A stretch of DNA of 64,000 nucleotides, taken from assembly GCF_000626715.1 (NCBI RefSeq), contig NZ_AQRA01000001.1, positions 558,001-622,000 of the forward strand, written 5' to 3'. The DNA comes from Aquimarina atlantica. Its GTDB lineage: Bacteria > Bacteroidota > Bacteroidia > Flavobacteriales > Flavobacteriaceae. The notes beneath the pieces are model-generated. The model was not told where the DNA came from, did no database searches, and was given only the letters and a program-made list of their open reading frames with translations. Shown piece after piece: positions 9,044-18,537 of the stretch (positions are counted from its first letter, which is position 1; each line of letters starts with the position of its first letter). Made by a program: the position numbers and the translations under genes.

Positions 9044-10066
9044 TTATAAATTAATAGAAAGGTCAACAATATGTTTAGCCTTGTCTTTTTTTATGTTGAG
9101 TTGATGTTGGTCTGGATATAATAATGATAATCGTTTTTGCACATTGGTTAACCCTATTCCTCCTACTCTAGCAGTATGTACCAAAGATTCATCATAACTA
9201 TTTACAACATTTAAGGAAAGTTTTCTTTCAATTTCTTCAATTTTTATTGTAATTGTATTGAAAGTACTGTCTATATGATTACTACCGTGTTTAAAAGCAT
9301 TTTCAATAAAAGGGATTAATAATAAAGGTGCAATCTTTAATTGAGAGTTTTCTGATTTGATTTCATAATCTAAGCGAATATCTGGACCTCTACGTGTCTC
9401 TTCAATTTTAATATATTTTAATACATAGTCCAATTCTTTTTCCAACAAAATATGAGTGTTACTTTCATACAATTGATAGCGTAATAAACCAGAAAACTGT
9501 AGCAAAGTCTCTTTTGCTAAAACATCATCTTTACCAATTAAATGATAAACACTATTAATACCATTAAATAAAAAATGAGGGTTTAACTGTGCTTTTAGAT
9601 ATTTCAATTCTGTTTTATAGGTTTCTTCTATCAATTTTTGCTTTGTTTTTTCCGATTTTCTGTATTCAAATTTTACGATATAGTAAAAACCAGCAGCTGT
9701 ATATAAGATATGTACAATAAAATTTGCTGAAAAACTTCCTAACAACGGCTCGTTATCTACATTATAGGCACGATATAACATAAAATCACAATATGTTTCG
9801 ATTACCGTTATTATTATAATTACAAGAATAGTGACTAGATAAAAGTTTACTTTTTTGTTACGCTTATATATTCTTATGAACAAAAAAGCTTGTGAATAAA
9901 ACAAAACTGCATTAAAGAAAAGCCCATAAGCATATGCGTACGCTAAACTACCAGAGATGTAAGTAAAACCATTCCAATTAAATTCTGATCCAAGGGCAAC
10001 AAACCAATAATTTAGTAACCAGAACATTAGATGTCCGACATACAGCGCTATTCTAGATGTATTCAT
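9044..10066 (-). CDS. LytS-type sensor histidine kinase (pair 2)
   Basis: 340 residues from the ATG at 10066. A TTG further upstream (10093) is in frame but less likely. Four membrane helices precede the kinase core LNPHFLFNGINSVYHLI (His164), and the ATPase has PFIENAFKHG and GGIGLTNVQKRL. It is divergent from the outer-membrane protein/M23 gene pair with 138 bases between the start codons. Those bases contain the LytTR-like repeat, so autoregulation plus control of the divergent genes is the natural inference. Confidence 0.92.
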   Translation of the reverse strand: MNTSRIALYVGHLMFWLLNYWFVALGSEFNWNGFTYISGSLAYAYAYGLFFNAVLFYSQAFLFIRIYKRNKKVNFYLVTILVIIIITVIETYCDFMLYRAYNVDNEPLLGSFSANFIVHILYTAAGFYYIVKFEYRKSEKTKQKLIEETYKTELKYLKAQLNPHFLFNGINSVYHLIGKDDVLAKETLLQFSGLLRYQLYESNTHILLEKELDYVLKYIKIEETRRGPDIRLDYEIKSENSQLKIAPLLLIPFIENAFKHGSNHIDSTFNTITIKIEEIERKLSLNVVNSYDESLVHTARVGGIGLTNVQKRLSLLYPDQHQLNIKKDKAKHIVDLSINL

Positions 10067-10119
10067 TACACATTTTTCAACAAAGAAAGACAAAATTAAT
10101 TTGTTTAGTTGCGTACTTC

Positions 10120-10152
10120 AACGTTAATCAATAAATATAGAACGTTAATCAA
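10120..10152. promoter_or_regulatory. LytTR-type operator: AACGTTAATCAA twice, 21-bp period
   Basis: The 12-mer AACGTTAATCAA occurs at 10120-10131 and again at 10141-10152, exactly 21 bases apart. Its first nine bases, AACGTTAAT, agree at every position with the LytTR consensus [TA][AC][CA]GTTN[AG][TG], known to work as two direct copies separated by 12 bp. It sits between kinase 2 (start 10066) and the divergent outer-membrane protein (start 10205). I infer it is bound by the pair 2 regulator. Confidence 0.75.
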
Positions 10153-10204
10153 ATATTTATTTTATGGCGCTATATTTTCTGTTGTTTTGTTTCAAATATT
10201 GAAC

Positions 10205-10918
10205 ATGAGAAAATATATTTTCGCCATCCTGTGCATATATGGTATTACACTTAAGGCACAAGAAAAAGTATCTAATAAAAAAAAGAATAAGCTTGAATTT
10301 TCTACGGCTTATAATTTTGGAGTATTAAAAAATTTAGAGCTTGCACCTGTAGCACGTTACGATTATAATGGTATAGTTTACAAATTGAGCTACGAGCGTA
10401 GCAGTAAAAACCAAAATATATTTGAAGTAGGTGTAGATTTCTTAGGAAAAACAGCATTAAAAACCGACAGATTATCAAATTTAAATACAGAACTCTTAAA
10501 AGGAAGTGTAAATTTCTCGTATTTAAAACAATTGTATACAAAGAATTCCTTGTCAATACATATAGGTTTACAATCACAATCAAATATTTCCCGTTTTTTT
10601 AACCGTAGCGACTATGTAGATGTACATCAAGAATTAGGCATCACTAGTCGTTTTGGATATCGGCTAAATGAAAAACAATATCTATCATCACAAATTACTA
10701 TTCCGTTTGTGTTGGGTAGGGTTTCTAGTGTTAATGCAGGCGTGTATTCCTTCAATCGTTATCAAAGTATTTCATGGAATTTAAAGTATGGGTATATCCT
10801 ATCGGATAACTTTGATATAAAAGCAAGCTATGACTTTAGTTATAATAGGCTTCAAATACCTATTGCTTACAGAGAATTACAACATCAACTAAACCTTGGT
10901 ATTATTTATAAATTTTAA
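10205..10918 (+). CDS. Outer-membrane beta-barrel-like protein
   Basis: 237 residues from the ATG at 10205, chosen because it begins a clear signal peptide (MRKYIFAILCIYGITLKAQ). An in-frame TTG 96 bases earlier would run through the LytTR-like repeats and hide the signal. The mature part has alternating polar/aromatic strands and ends in aromatic residues (LNLGIIYKF), typical of a small beta-barrel. No named family is recognised. It is followed 5 bases later by the M23 peptidase, and both probably form the target operon of LytTR pair 2. Confidence 0.75.
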   Translation: MRKYIFAILCIYGITLKAQEKVSNKKKNKLEFSTAYNFGVLKNLELAPVARYDYNGIVYKLSYERSSKNQNIFEVGVDFLGKTALKTDRLSNLNTELLKGSVNFSYLKQLYTKNSLSIHIGLQSQSNISRFFNRSDYVDVHQELGITSRFGYRLNEKQYLSSQITIPFVLGRVSSVNAGVYSFNRYQSISWNLKYGYILSDNFDIKASYDFSYNRLQIPIAYRELQHQLNLGIIYKF

Positions 10919-10923
10919 AGCTT

Positions 10924-11604
10924 ATGAAACCTATAATTTACACTTTCTCATTCTTAATTGTTTTATTAATGAACTCTTGCGCTGATAGCTTAATAGGAGA
11001 TGAAGGACAAATCGAAGAAGATATCTTTTTAAATTACCAGACCAAAACAGAATTAGAACTGCCATTTGAAAACGAATGGTATGTAGTTTGGGGAGGAAAA
11101 TCAATCCAACAGAATCAACATTTTAATAATCGGTTTGAGAGGTATGCTTTAGACATTCTTCAAATAGTGAATGGAGCTTCTTTTACAGGAGATGGTACTC
11201 AAAACAAAGATTATTATTGTTTTGGTAAACGCTTAAATGCACCTGGTGACGGAAAGGTAATAGCTATAGAAAATAATATTGAAGATAATACCCCTGGAGT
11301 TCTTAATAAAGCTGGGGGTAATTATATCATAATTGATCACTTAAACGGTGAAGTTTCTGTAATGGCACACTTAAAAAAAGGATCAATTATAGTTGCTGTT
11401 GGTGATACTGTGGTTAAAGGACAAGAAGTCGGAAAAGCAGGAAATAGTGGAAATTCTACTGAACCACATTTGCATTATCACTTAACAACATCTGATAGCC
11501 CAGATGGTATTGGGCTTCCTCCTCAATTTATAAATTACTATGAAGATGATGTATTCGTAGAACAAGGTGAACCTGTAAGAGGACAAAAAGTTAGAAAAAA
11601 TTAA
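10924..11604 (+). CDS. M23-family (LytM) metallopeptidase lipoprotein
   Basis: 226 residues. The lipoprotein signal LIVLLMNSCAD (Cys19) implies membrane anchoring. The M23 signature is present: the first zinc-site region with His66 and Asp77 (NNRFERYALDI), then GGNYIIIDH, MAHL (His149), and HLHYH (182-186). M23 enzymes cleave glycine-rich or peptidoglycan cross-bridges with zinc. The gene directly follows the beta-barrel protein, so a cell-wall or envelope role under LytTR pair 2 is plausible; LytTR systems classically control murein hydrolases in Gram-positives. Confidence 0.88.
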   Translation: MKPIIYTFSFLIVLLMNSCADSLIGDEGQIEEDIFLNYQTKTELELPFENEWYVVWGGKSIQQNQHFNNRFERYALDILQIVNGASFTGDGTQNKDYYCFGKRLNAPGDGKVIAIENNIEDNTPGVLNKAGGNYIIIDHLNGEVSVMAHLKKGSIIVAVGDTVVKGQEVGKAGNSGNSTEPHLHYHLTTSDSPDGIGLPPQFINYYEDDVFVEQGEPVRGQKVRKN

Positions 11605-11926
11605 AGTATAATTAGAAATCTCATTCTATACACTTTTTGCCTCTACTCCTCTGTCCTTACCGTAAACTATTATTCAGTTGTGAATGTTTTTTAATGAAGT
11701 GGTTTAATCTTTTTTGATTTTAGTGAAAAAGAGCATTTTTATAGCGAATTGAAAAAAGTTTAAATCACTTCAATGATAAAAACCCACAGGTTAAGTGTAA
11801 ACATGCTTTTTTTACTGATAACAGTACTTTTTAATAGTTATCATTTTTTACAGGCTGTTTATCATTCTTTTTTTCTAATAGTGTACCATTATAAGAGTTT
11901 TGAAGTATCATTTAAAACAGAACATT
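11605..11926. other. Non-coding interval, 322 bases
   Basis: AT-rich, with no convincing small gene, terminator or repeat. It must hold the promoter of the downstream serine hydrolase, but I cannot place it securely. Confidence 0.5.
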
Positions 11927-13246
11927 ATGAAAACTTTACAACACATTATAATTGCAGTATTAATATTGGTACAAAGCATATCATTTTCGCAAGAAAGTAA
12001 ACTAAATAGTATTAAAGAAAAGTTTAATTCTTTAGTAAAAGAGCAAAATAAAGGGGTAGCTATACTCATTAAAAAAAACAATCAGATAAAAACCCTAAGC
12101 CTGGGTAATTTTAGCTTAAACGAGAATAATGTTTTTAATATCGGTAGTGCAACCAAAACATTTACAGCAATTCTTATATTACAAGAAGTCGAAAAAGGAA
12201 ACTTAAAACTAACAGATACTATTGGAAAATACGTAATGCCAATACAAAATGTAGACGCCTCTTTAACAATTAGTCAATTATTAACACACGAAAGCGGTTT
12301 AGATGAAATCATTGGCAAAAATATTGAAAAAATATTTTATGCAAAGAAAGATTCATTGTACAATGATAACCTTTTAGATCAGGTAGAAAAGAACAATCCC
12401 AAAATGATTGGAAAATTCGATTACTGTAACACAAACTATTTTTTATTAGGAAGAATACTTGAAAAGGTAACAGATCAAAGCTATTTTGATTTGGTTAGAG
12501 AGCGAATTATCGAGCCTTTAAAAATGAAAAACACATATCCTTATGTTCATAAAAACTTACCAAATTTGGCAACGCCTTACCACCAAAATAAAGATGTAAC
12601 TAAATATTTAGACTACAGATACTTTGCAAATATTGCTTATGCTGCAGGTAGTATTGCCTCTACTTTATCTGATATGGAAATTTTTTACAGATCACTTTTT
12701 GAAACCGAAATACTCCTTAAAAAAGAAACTGTTAAACAAATGATAGAATCTGGAAATGAAGTATATGGATTAGGTATATTTAAGTCTAATTATAAAAATA
12801 TTAAGTATTTTAATCATGGAGGAAATAATATAGGTTACTCTTTTGCAAATGCATACAACCCTAAAACTAAAAATCTATTTTTATTATTTACAAACTCTCG
12901 TAGAATACCAATAGGAAAGTCTATAAAAAATGACTTGTTTGCATACCTAAATGATGAAAAAATTGAAGACTTTAAATCTATAAACATTGCTGATTTTAAG
13001 GAGATAACAGGTAAATATTTATTAAAAGAAGCGAACTTAACCTTAGAAATTAAACAAGAAAAAGGCAAATTATATTTAATTGTTGAAGCTCAAGGAGTAA
13101 AAAGTGAATTGACTCAAAAAAATAAAACCACACTTTATGACATGGCTGTCGGAGCCACTTTAACCAAAATTAAAGGCAATACTAATAGTCTAACATTTAG
13201 TCAAAATGGATTTACAACAACTATAAGTAAAATTACTACTCCATAG
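11927..13246 (+). CDS. Secreted serine hydrolase, beta-lactamase/PBP-like fold
   Basis: 439 residues from the ATG at 11927, which starts the signal peptide (MKTLQHIIIAVL...ISFSQ). The class C beta-lactamase/DD-peptidase motifs are intact: SxxK as SATK (Ser74, Lys77), YxN as YCN (166-168), and HGG in YFNHGGNNIGY near residue 300. The C-terminal 90 residues form a small beta domain (DFKEITGKYL...). Single-gene transcription unit, convergent with the SnoaL/DinB set. Substrate unknown; peptide, ester or beta-lactam are all possible. Confidence 0.87.
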   Translation: MKTLQHIIIAVLILVQSISFSQESKLNSIKEKFNSLVKEQNKGVAILIKKNNQIKTLSLGNFSLNENNVFNIGSATKTFTAILILQEVEKGNLKLTDTIGKYVMPIQNVDASLTISQLLTHESGLDEIIGKNIEKIFYAKKDSLYNDNLLDQVEKNNPKMIGKFDYCNTNYFLLGRILEKVTDQSYFDLVRERIIEPLKMKNTYPYVHKNLPNLATPYHQNKDVTKYLDYRYFANIAYAAGSIASTLSDMEIFYRSLFETEILLKKETVKQMIESGNEVYGLGIFKSNYKNIKYFNHGGNNIGYSFANAYNPKTKNLFLLFTNSRRIPIGKSIKNDLFAYLNDEKIEDFKSINIADFKEITGKYLLKEANLTLEIKQEKGKLYLIVEAQGVKSELTQKNKTTLYDMAVGATLTKIKGNTNSLTFSQNGFTTTISKITTP

Positions 13247-13300
13247 TCTTAAATATGATGTTTTAATACACTATAATCAACTCATATCAAGTGTTTTATA

Positions 13301-13349
13301 TTATTAGATTGTTGACAACATCATTAATGCGTTGTCAACAATCTAATAA
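13301..13349. repeat. 19-bp perfect inverted repeat with 11-base loop
   Basis: The arms 13301-13319 and 13331-13349 (core GTTGACAAC / GTTGTCAAC) are perfectly complementary. It lies between convergent genes (stops at 13246 and 13389). It probably acts as a bidirectional terminator, but no U-run follows on either strand, so an alternative role such as a transcript-end stabiliser or protein site is possible. Confidence 0.55.
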
Positions 13350-13388
13350 TAACCAGTGTGCTCTGCATTCTATATATTTTTATTGTAT

Positions 13389-13817
13389 CTAGAATTCTCG
13401 TACAAAACTCACACTATTTATAAGCCCTTTTTCTACTTTATAAATAGAGATATATTTGGTTTCTTTACCCTCATTAGTAACTATTTCATGATTGATAACA
13501 TAGGGACCGTTATTCATTTGATTTACAATTTGTACCGATACTGATTTGTTTTCGAAATCTTTTTTAAAAATAGAAGCCAGTCTATCTGATCCAGTACCCA
13601 TTAATTTATCTGGGTAAGTATAGACTTCAACTTTGGTATTATAGAGTTTTATAAACTCATCATAATTATGTTCATTAAAATAGTTCATTCTTTTATTAAC
13701 CACTTCTAATGGCGTTAGGTTAGAATAGTTTTGCGCACTATCTTCATTGATTTCTGATTTGTTCTTACAGGCTATTAGTAAAAAAACTAAAACCACTAAA
13801 AATGTTACTTTTTTCAT
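13389..13817 (-). CDS. Small lipoprotein with SnoaL/NTF2-like fold
   Basis: 142 residues. Lipobox FLLIACKN (Cys17). The rest (NKRMNYFNEHNYDEFIKLYN...) has the length and pattern of a SnoaL-like/NTF2 domain, a cone-shaped fold used for small-ligand binding or turnover. It is the last gene of a three-gene minus-strand unit (ankyrin protein, DinB-like protein, this gene) with 10 bases to its neighbour. Function unknown. Confidence 0.7.
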   Translation of the reverse strand: MKKVTFLVVLVFLLIACKNKSEINEDSAQNYSNLTPLEVVNKRMNYFNEHNYDEFIKLYNTKVEVYTYPDKLMGTGSDRLASIFKKDFENKSVSVQIVNQMNNGPYVINHEIVTNEGKETKYISIYKVEKGLINSVSFVREF

Positions 13818-13827
13818 ATGAATTTAT

Positions 13828-14427
13828 TTAATCTTTAGGAAAATTTACACTGCTTTTTATTTCTATTATTTGTGCTATATGGCGGTTGGTATGCGCAGCC
13901 ATATATAAGAAGATTTGATAAGTATCTACAGATCCAAAATTCACGTAATGATTTCTTAAATCATCATTAGTGGTTCTTAAGTAGTTAATATGCTCATCTA
14001 ATTTTTGTTTGTACGCTTTAATGGTTGCATCATGATCTCCATAAATGTTGTTGGGTTCATTGTCCTCGTCTGTTTTGGTTTTGTTGGTCCTGTCTTGTAC
14101 ATGTGCGATTAATTCTTTATCCGAAAACTTTACATCTTTACGTCTTTCAGGGTTAGCAGGTAACTCTAGTGATTCTTCTAATATTTCAAAGACCTTATCT
14201 ACAAAAATGGTAATGTGTTCTGTACATTCTGCAATAGACCAGGATGTATCATCCTCTTTAAAATGAAGTTGTGCATCACTTAAACCATCTATCGTACTTA
14301 ATAGCGTCTCTTTTGAAGTATTTAATTGGGTAATAGCAAAATTTCGCTCTTTTTCAGACAATGTACTTGTATCATTTGAGCATTGAATGAATACTAATGC
14401 AATTAAGAGATATAATTTTTTTTTCAT
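13828..14427 (-). CDS. DinB-like domain lipoprotein
   Basis: 199 residues with a lipobox (VFIQCSND, Cys16) and a four-helix DinB/YfiT-type domain: LLSTIDGLSDAQLHFKED, then SIAECTEHITIFVDKV, and AAHTNRHIAQI near the C-terminus. The three metal-ligand histidines of the family appear as His in TEHI, HTNRH. DinB-fold enzymes include metal-dependent thiol transferases; the membrane-anchored form is unusual. It lies between the ankyrin protein (7 bases) and the SnoaL-like lipoprotein. Confidence 0.78.
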   Translation of the reverse strand: MKKKLYLLIALVFIQCSNDTSTLSEKERNFAITQLNTSKETLLSTIDGLSDAQLHFKEDDTSWSIAECTEHITIFVDKVFEILEESLELPANPERRKDVKFSDKELIAHVQDRTNKTKTDEDNEPNNIYGDHDATIKAYKQKLDEHINYLRTTNDDLRNHYVNFGSVDTYQIFLYMAAHTNRHIAQIIEIKSSVNFPKD

Positions 14428-14434
14428 AATTCTT

Positions 14435-14959
14435 TTATCTAATTTTTATTACTCGTTTAGTTAAGCCTTTTTGTATTAAATAGTCTTCGAGTTCTTTAGA
14501 CTCTCCAACTTGTGCATGATGTAATAACGAAAGACCGTGTGCTCCTTTTGCAAAAAGTAATTCTGGATACGTTTCTATAGTTGCTTTCACCAAATTGGTT
14601 TGCCCCAACATAGCAAGGGTAAAAAGATTTGGTCTTGCTCCCTTCGAAATAAAATAGGTTACAATCTCTTTGTTCCCTAAATGAGCAGCACCTTCTATAG
14701 CTTGTTCATAGTCCCCATTTCCCCAATCATATGAAGTGTAGATTAGATTTGGATGCTCATTAAGCATCTCTTTAACCAATTCTAATTTTGAATGACCCGC
14801 AATTATAAAATCTTTTATGAGTTTTATATCTAACTGATCGGGCTTGCCGCTTGCGGAATCAAATTGTTCGTTTTTTGAAGTTGAAATAAAATAGGTTGGC
14901 AACGCGATACCTGCACTTAAACCTATAAGCGAGCCATAAATAAATTTTTTTCTGTTCAT
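14435..14959 (-). CDS. Exported ankyrin-repeat protein
   Basis: 174 residues. The N-terminus MNRKKFIYGSLIGLSAG resembles a signal or membrane anchor. Two to three ankyrin repeats follow (AIEGAAHLGNKEIVTYFISKG, LFTLAMLGQTNLVKA, GLSLLHHAQVGESKELEDYL). It likely mediates a protein contact. First gene of the unit with the DinB-like and SnoaL-like lipoproteins; 86 bases separate it from the AraC gene upstream. Confidence 0.72.
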   Translation of the reverse strand: MNRKKFIYGSLIGLSAGIALPTYFISTSKNEQFDSASGKPDQLDIKLIKDFIIAGHSKLELVKEMLNEHPNLIYTSYDWGNGDYEQAIEGAAHLGNKEIVTYFISKGARPNLFTLAMLGQTNLVKATIETYPELLFAKGAHGLSLLHHAQVGESKELEDYLIQKGLTKRVIKIR

Positions 14960-15045
14960 AACTGAATACTGTTTGATGTCACAATATTCAGTAAAATCGA
15001 ATTAAAATACTTTAAAAAACATGCAGGCTTTAACGAAAATATACA

Positions 15046-16047
15046 TTAATGTTTCTTGTATACTGAAGGCGTTACTCCTGTTTTTTTCTTAAATGCTAAA
15101 TTAAATGAGGTTACATTACCAAAACCAGATTCATAGGCGATAGTAGCAATTTTCTCATTCTTGTATGAAGAATCCTTTAAAAGAGTTTCGGCTTTTTCTA
15201 TGCGATACTGGTTGACAAAATCATAAAAATTTTGCTCGGTATTTTCATTTATGGCTTGTGAAATTTCTCGTGATTTAACATTCAGTTTTTCTGCAATCAT
15301 ATTGAGGTTAACCTTGTCATCTAGATACACCTTTTCACTTTCAAAAAGCGCTTTAATTTGTCGATATAATGTTTTTGAATCTTTTTTATCTAATTGAGAA
15401 CTACTATATTTTTGCATTTGCAAACGATGCTGGTGTAAAAAAAGGTAGCTAAATGCATAAATTAATAAAGAATAAAAGATAGGACCTCTAATATAGTAGT
15501 AGGTAAAATCTAATAGATTTCCAATGTAATGAACCCAAATAAGTGTTGTTCCGATTAAAATTTTTCGATACCAACTAAATAGATTTTTACTAACTTTTAA
15601 TTTATTTTTATACAGATAGTTCCAAGATACGATTAGGTAAAAAAACAAATGAAATACTACGATACCATAGTTCCAAAATGATTCAAAATTTCCATCTCTA
15701 GGCACAAACGGAATTAATACTAGAAATAGAATAAATGGTAGGAAGTGTAAATACGTTTTTGGTGTAATTGTTTTATTCTTTTCAAAAAGTGAAATTCCGT
15801 ACAACCATAAAGCAGGAGAGGCTATTAAAATCCCCGAAATACCAATATTATTTTGCCAATTTTCTAATGGCACATAATAATTCAGTACCGATTTACCAAT
15901 TCTAATAGTCAACCCAAATATAAAAAGACCAAGAAAAAAGTGCTTTTCTCTATTTCCGTTTTTAAGACTGAAAACATAAAAACTTAAGAATAAGCCTTGT
16001 GCTAAACCAAGGGAGGCAAGAATTAAAATGAGGCCAGTTGTCAGCAT
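15046..16047 (-). CDS. Membrane-anchored AraC-family regulator
   Basis: 333 residues. About seven hydrophobic helices in residues 1-205, then an AraC DNA-binding domain (AEKLNVKSREISQAI; IAYESGFGNVTSFNLAFKKKTGVTPS). This is the common Bacteroidota arrangement in which the sensor is the membrane bundle. It is the intact counterpart of the frameshifted gene at 173-1287. Its 291-base upstream gap holds no supported gene. Targets unknown; the DinB/ankyrin unit immediately downstream is a candidate. Confidence 0.88.
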   Translation of the reverse strand: MLTTGLILILASLGLAQGLFLSFYVFSLKNGNREKHFFLGLFIFGLTIRIGKSVLNYYVPLENWQNNIGISGILIASPALWLYGISLFEKNKTITPKTYLHFLPFILFLVLIPFVPRDGNFESFWNYGIVVFHLFFYLIVSWNYLYKNKLKVSKNLFSWYRKILIGTTLIWVHYIGNLLDFTYYYIRGPIFYSLLIYAFSYLFLHQHRLQMQKYSSSQLDKKDSKTLYRQIKALFESEKVYLDDKVNLNMIAEKLNVKSREISQAINENTEQNFYDFVNQYRIEKAETLLKDSSYKNEKIATIAYESGFGNVTSFNLAFKKKTGVTPSVYKKH

Positions 16048-16338
16048 TGTATAATGTATACTTTATATAATTACCTTATTGAATTGATAAAAATCAATAT
16101 TTCTTTGCTAAAATCCTTTTAAGAACATGTTTGTTTTAGTAAAAATAACTTTTATCTGTTACCTAATAGTAATAAAAGATTTAGTATTTCTAATATTAGC
16201 ACATTATTTGATATTATCGGTAATTCATTTCGCAACTATACTAATTCCCCCGCTGTAATCATCATCATAACTCCTATTTTAACCTAACTTTCAGTAACAA
16301 ACCATTTGATAGCTTGTAACCTCATTCCGTTTTATACA

Positions 16339-17253
16339 TTACTCTTTGGGTCTAAGATTCTCAATAACCTGAGCATCTACCCAATGTCTTTTACCCACAT
16401 AATAAGTTTTTCCATCTTCCTTTTCTATCCATTCTCCTCTAGTAAAAAATAAGTATTTCCCATCTTGAGTCACCATGGGTGAGCTTTCTTGCATTTCACT
16501 ATTAATCGCTTGTCCCATATTCATTGAAGGTGACCAAGAGTTCTCTTTATCTTTTTGTTTAAAACTGATATAGAGATCTGCTTGCCCATATCCTCCTTCT
16601 CGTCTAACATCCCAAATTAAATAAGATTCATCTGGCGCAATAAAGGGATGAGCTATGTATTCCCCTGTATTAATATCAGCATTCATTCTTACTGGATTTT
16701 CATACTTGTCGTTTACAAATGGACAATAATAAAGAGAGCCGTTTATGTTCATGTCTTCTTTTTTATAAACAGCATAATAATAAGTTCCATTGGATGAAAT
16801 AGACCAACCATGTGCTTGGTCTTTTAAAAATTCGCCTATACTTTTGGGCTCTGACCAACCAGTGTCTGTCCGTTTTCTATACTCTTTACCAACGTACATC
16901 GTATTGCCATCCTCAGAGAATCTTGGCCATTTTATATCGGTCTCAGATTCCTGACCCCAACTATTATTTTCATACCGAATAACAAAAAATGCACGGTTTT
17001 TATACTTTCCATTTTTCCTAGTGAAATAGAATTCCTTCATATCTTGTGAAAACTTACCACCTTCAAAACTCCCTTCTGGAGAAAGAATATCAGGAGCAAA
17101 AAGTTCAGGAATTACGCCTGGTGGCTTTTGTCCAAAATAGCGATTTTCCAAGGCTGGAAAATCAAAGTCTTTTGCTTTCTGATTTTTAGTATTGCAAGCA
17201 TTTAAGAATATTGCCAATACAAGTATTAATAGTATAAAGTTGTAATTTTTCAT
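16339..17253 (-). CDS. PD40 (TolB-like) beta-propeller lipoprotein
   Basis: 304 residues. Lipobox AIFLNACN (Cys20). The rest is a series of PD40-type strands ([50 protein letters not shown]). No catalytic motif. It has the N-terminal phrase [10 protein letters not shown] and is a clear paralogue of the protein at 27623-28522 (GQKPPGLIPE). It is the last gene of the minus-strand set that diverges from LytTR pair 3. Probably a ligand- or protein-binding surface protein. Confidence 0.8.
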   Translation of the reverse strand: MKNYNFILLILVLAIFLNACNTKNQKAKDFDFPALENRYFGQKPPGVIPELFAPDILSPEGSFEGGKFSQDMKEFYFTRKNGKYKNRAFFVIRYENNSWGQESETDIKWPRFSEDGNTMYVGKEYRKRTDTGWSEPKSIGEFLKDQAHGWSISSNGTYYYAVYKKEDMNINGSLYYCPFVNDKYENPVRMNADINTGEYIAHPFIAPDESYLIWDVRREGGYGQADLYISFKQKDKENSWSPSMNMGQAINSEMQESSPMVTQDGKYLFFTRGEWIEKEDGKTYYVGKRHWVDAQVIENLRPKE

Positions 17254-17279
17254 TGTTTAGATTTTTACCATGCTTGTTA

Positions 17280-18473
17280 TTACTTAATAAAAGCAGGTAA
17301 GATTCGCTCTGCGATTATTTGTAAGTAAGGAATATTGTTATCATGACCAGTAGTTACAACCATTAGGTTAAGTTCCTCTATCAGAGTGATAATCTGACCA
17401 TAACCTCCCTGAGCAGATACACCGAAATAATTTTTATTACCAACTTTCAAATCTGCACTCCACCAGAAATATCCGTATCCTTGATTAGAGACATCTTTGC
17501 CACCGTAGTGAACTTCATCATCGCCAGTATAGAGGAGCCTGCTGGTTGCTTTAGTGATAAAGGCTTCTGGAATCAACTGTTCACCATTCCATTTACCTTT
17601 ATTGATGACCAGAGTGCCCCATTTGACCATATTACGTGATGTCATGCTCGAGCGACTTCCCGAACTTGGCAGACCGCTAACATCAGTCTCCCAGCCATAA
17701 TTCGTGATACCCATTTTATCAAGAAGTTCATTTTTGATAAAATCTTTAGCAGTGCCTGGCACTACGGCGTCAATGACTTGCATCACCAATATTGGATCAA
17801 ATTGATATTTAAACCTCTGAGAATCTGAAGTAATAGGTATACTATGCTCGAGGTAAACTTGAACTTGCTTTTGACCTTTTAACAGAGCAGGGGTTTTCTC
17901 GAATTCCTCTCTATTTTCTTTACTGATGCGAATACCAGAACGCATAGTCAACGCCTTGTGTAACGTGATTTTTTCTACACCATCAACAAATTTTGTTGGA
18001 TCCAGGTTTTTTAGAAAGTCAACCAACGGTTTGTCTAAATCAGCCATAGACAGATACCCCAACTGGATAGCACGCCCGAGCGCCAAACTGGTGTAGGCTT
18101 TAGTCGCAGATGCTTGTGGGTGGGGTAGATCGATACGTCCTCTCCTATAATAGGATTCAAATAAGAGCTTACCTTTATGAGCAATAAGAAAGCTATCGAA
18201 ATTACCATATTTATTGTCTGCGATCTCTTGCGTCAGGGCAAGAATCATTGCTTTATTGCCACCATCGACGCCTAATTTCCCCACAAGGATGCCGTCTTTT
18301 CTATCGGTTGGCGCTACATCGATAAAGGCTTTTTCAAGATAAGGAATATCTCTAAATGAGAGCTCGGCTTCGGTAGCTGTAGCCTCTGGCGCTTGACTGT
18401 CAATTTGTTGAGCAAAGCTACTATGTGTTAGTACAAGAAAAATTAGAAGTAGTAATCCTGTTTTGTTTTTCAT
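17280..18473 (-). CDS. Secreted serine hydrolase, beta-lactamase-like fold
   Basis: 397 residues with a signal peptide to about residue 21 (THSSFAQ). It has SxxK as SATK (Ser122, Lys125), a YQF segment at the YxN position, and GVSAQGGYGQI near the C-terminus. It lies between the PD40 lipoprotein (26 bases) and the diverged hydrolase at 18538. Its DNA is clearly richer in G+C than most of the window (the line starting at 18061 is above 50%), a hint of horizontal acquisition. Likely an esterase or peptidase of the class C beta-lactamase group; substrate unknown. Confidence 0.83.
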   Translation of the reverse strand: MKNKTGLLLLIFLVLTHSSFAQQIDSQAPEATATEAELSFRDIPYLEKAFIDVAPTDRKDGILVGKLGVDGGNKAMILALTQEIADNKYGNFDSFLIAHKGKLLFESYYRRGRIDLPHPQASATKAYTSLALGRAIQLGYLSMADLDKPLVDFLKNLDPTKFVDGVEKITLHKALTMRSGIRISKENREEFEKTPALLKGQKQVQVYLEHSIPITSDSQRFKYQFDPILVMQVIDAVVPGTAKDFIKNELLDKMGITNYGWETDVSGLPSSGSRSSMTSRNMVKWGTLVINKGKWNGEQLIPEAFITKATSRLLYTGDDEVHYGGKDVSNQGYGYFWWSADLKVGNKNYFGVSAQGGYGQIITLIEELNLMVVTTGHDNNIPYLQIIAERILPAFIK

Positions 18474-18537
18474 AATTTTTTATTATTTATAAATGTTTGA
18501 TAGCAGTTACCACTATTAAGCTTAATGAAAATTCCTC

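Noticed and set aside
16127..16258. 43-residue hydrophobic reading frame on the plus strand in the gap between the AraC gene and the PD40 lipoprotein
   Set aside because: Composed almost only of Ile/Leu/Val/Phe codons that random AT-rich DNA yields, with no recognisable promoter, ribosome-binding or terminator features; treated as chance.
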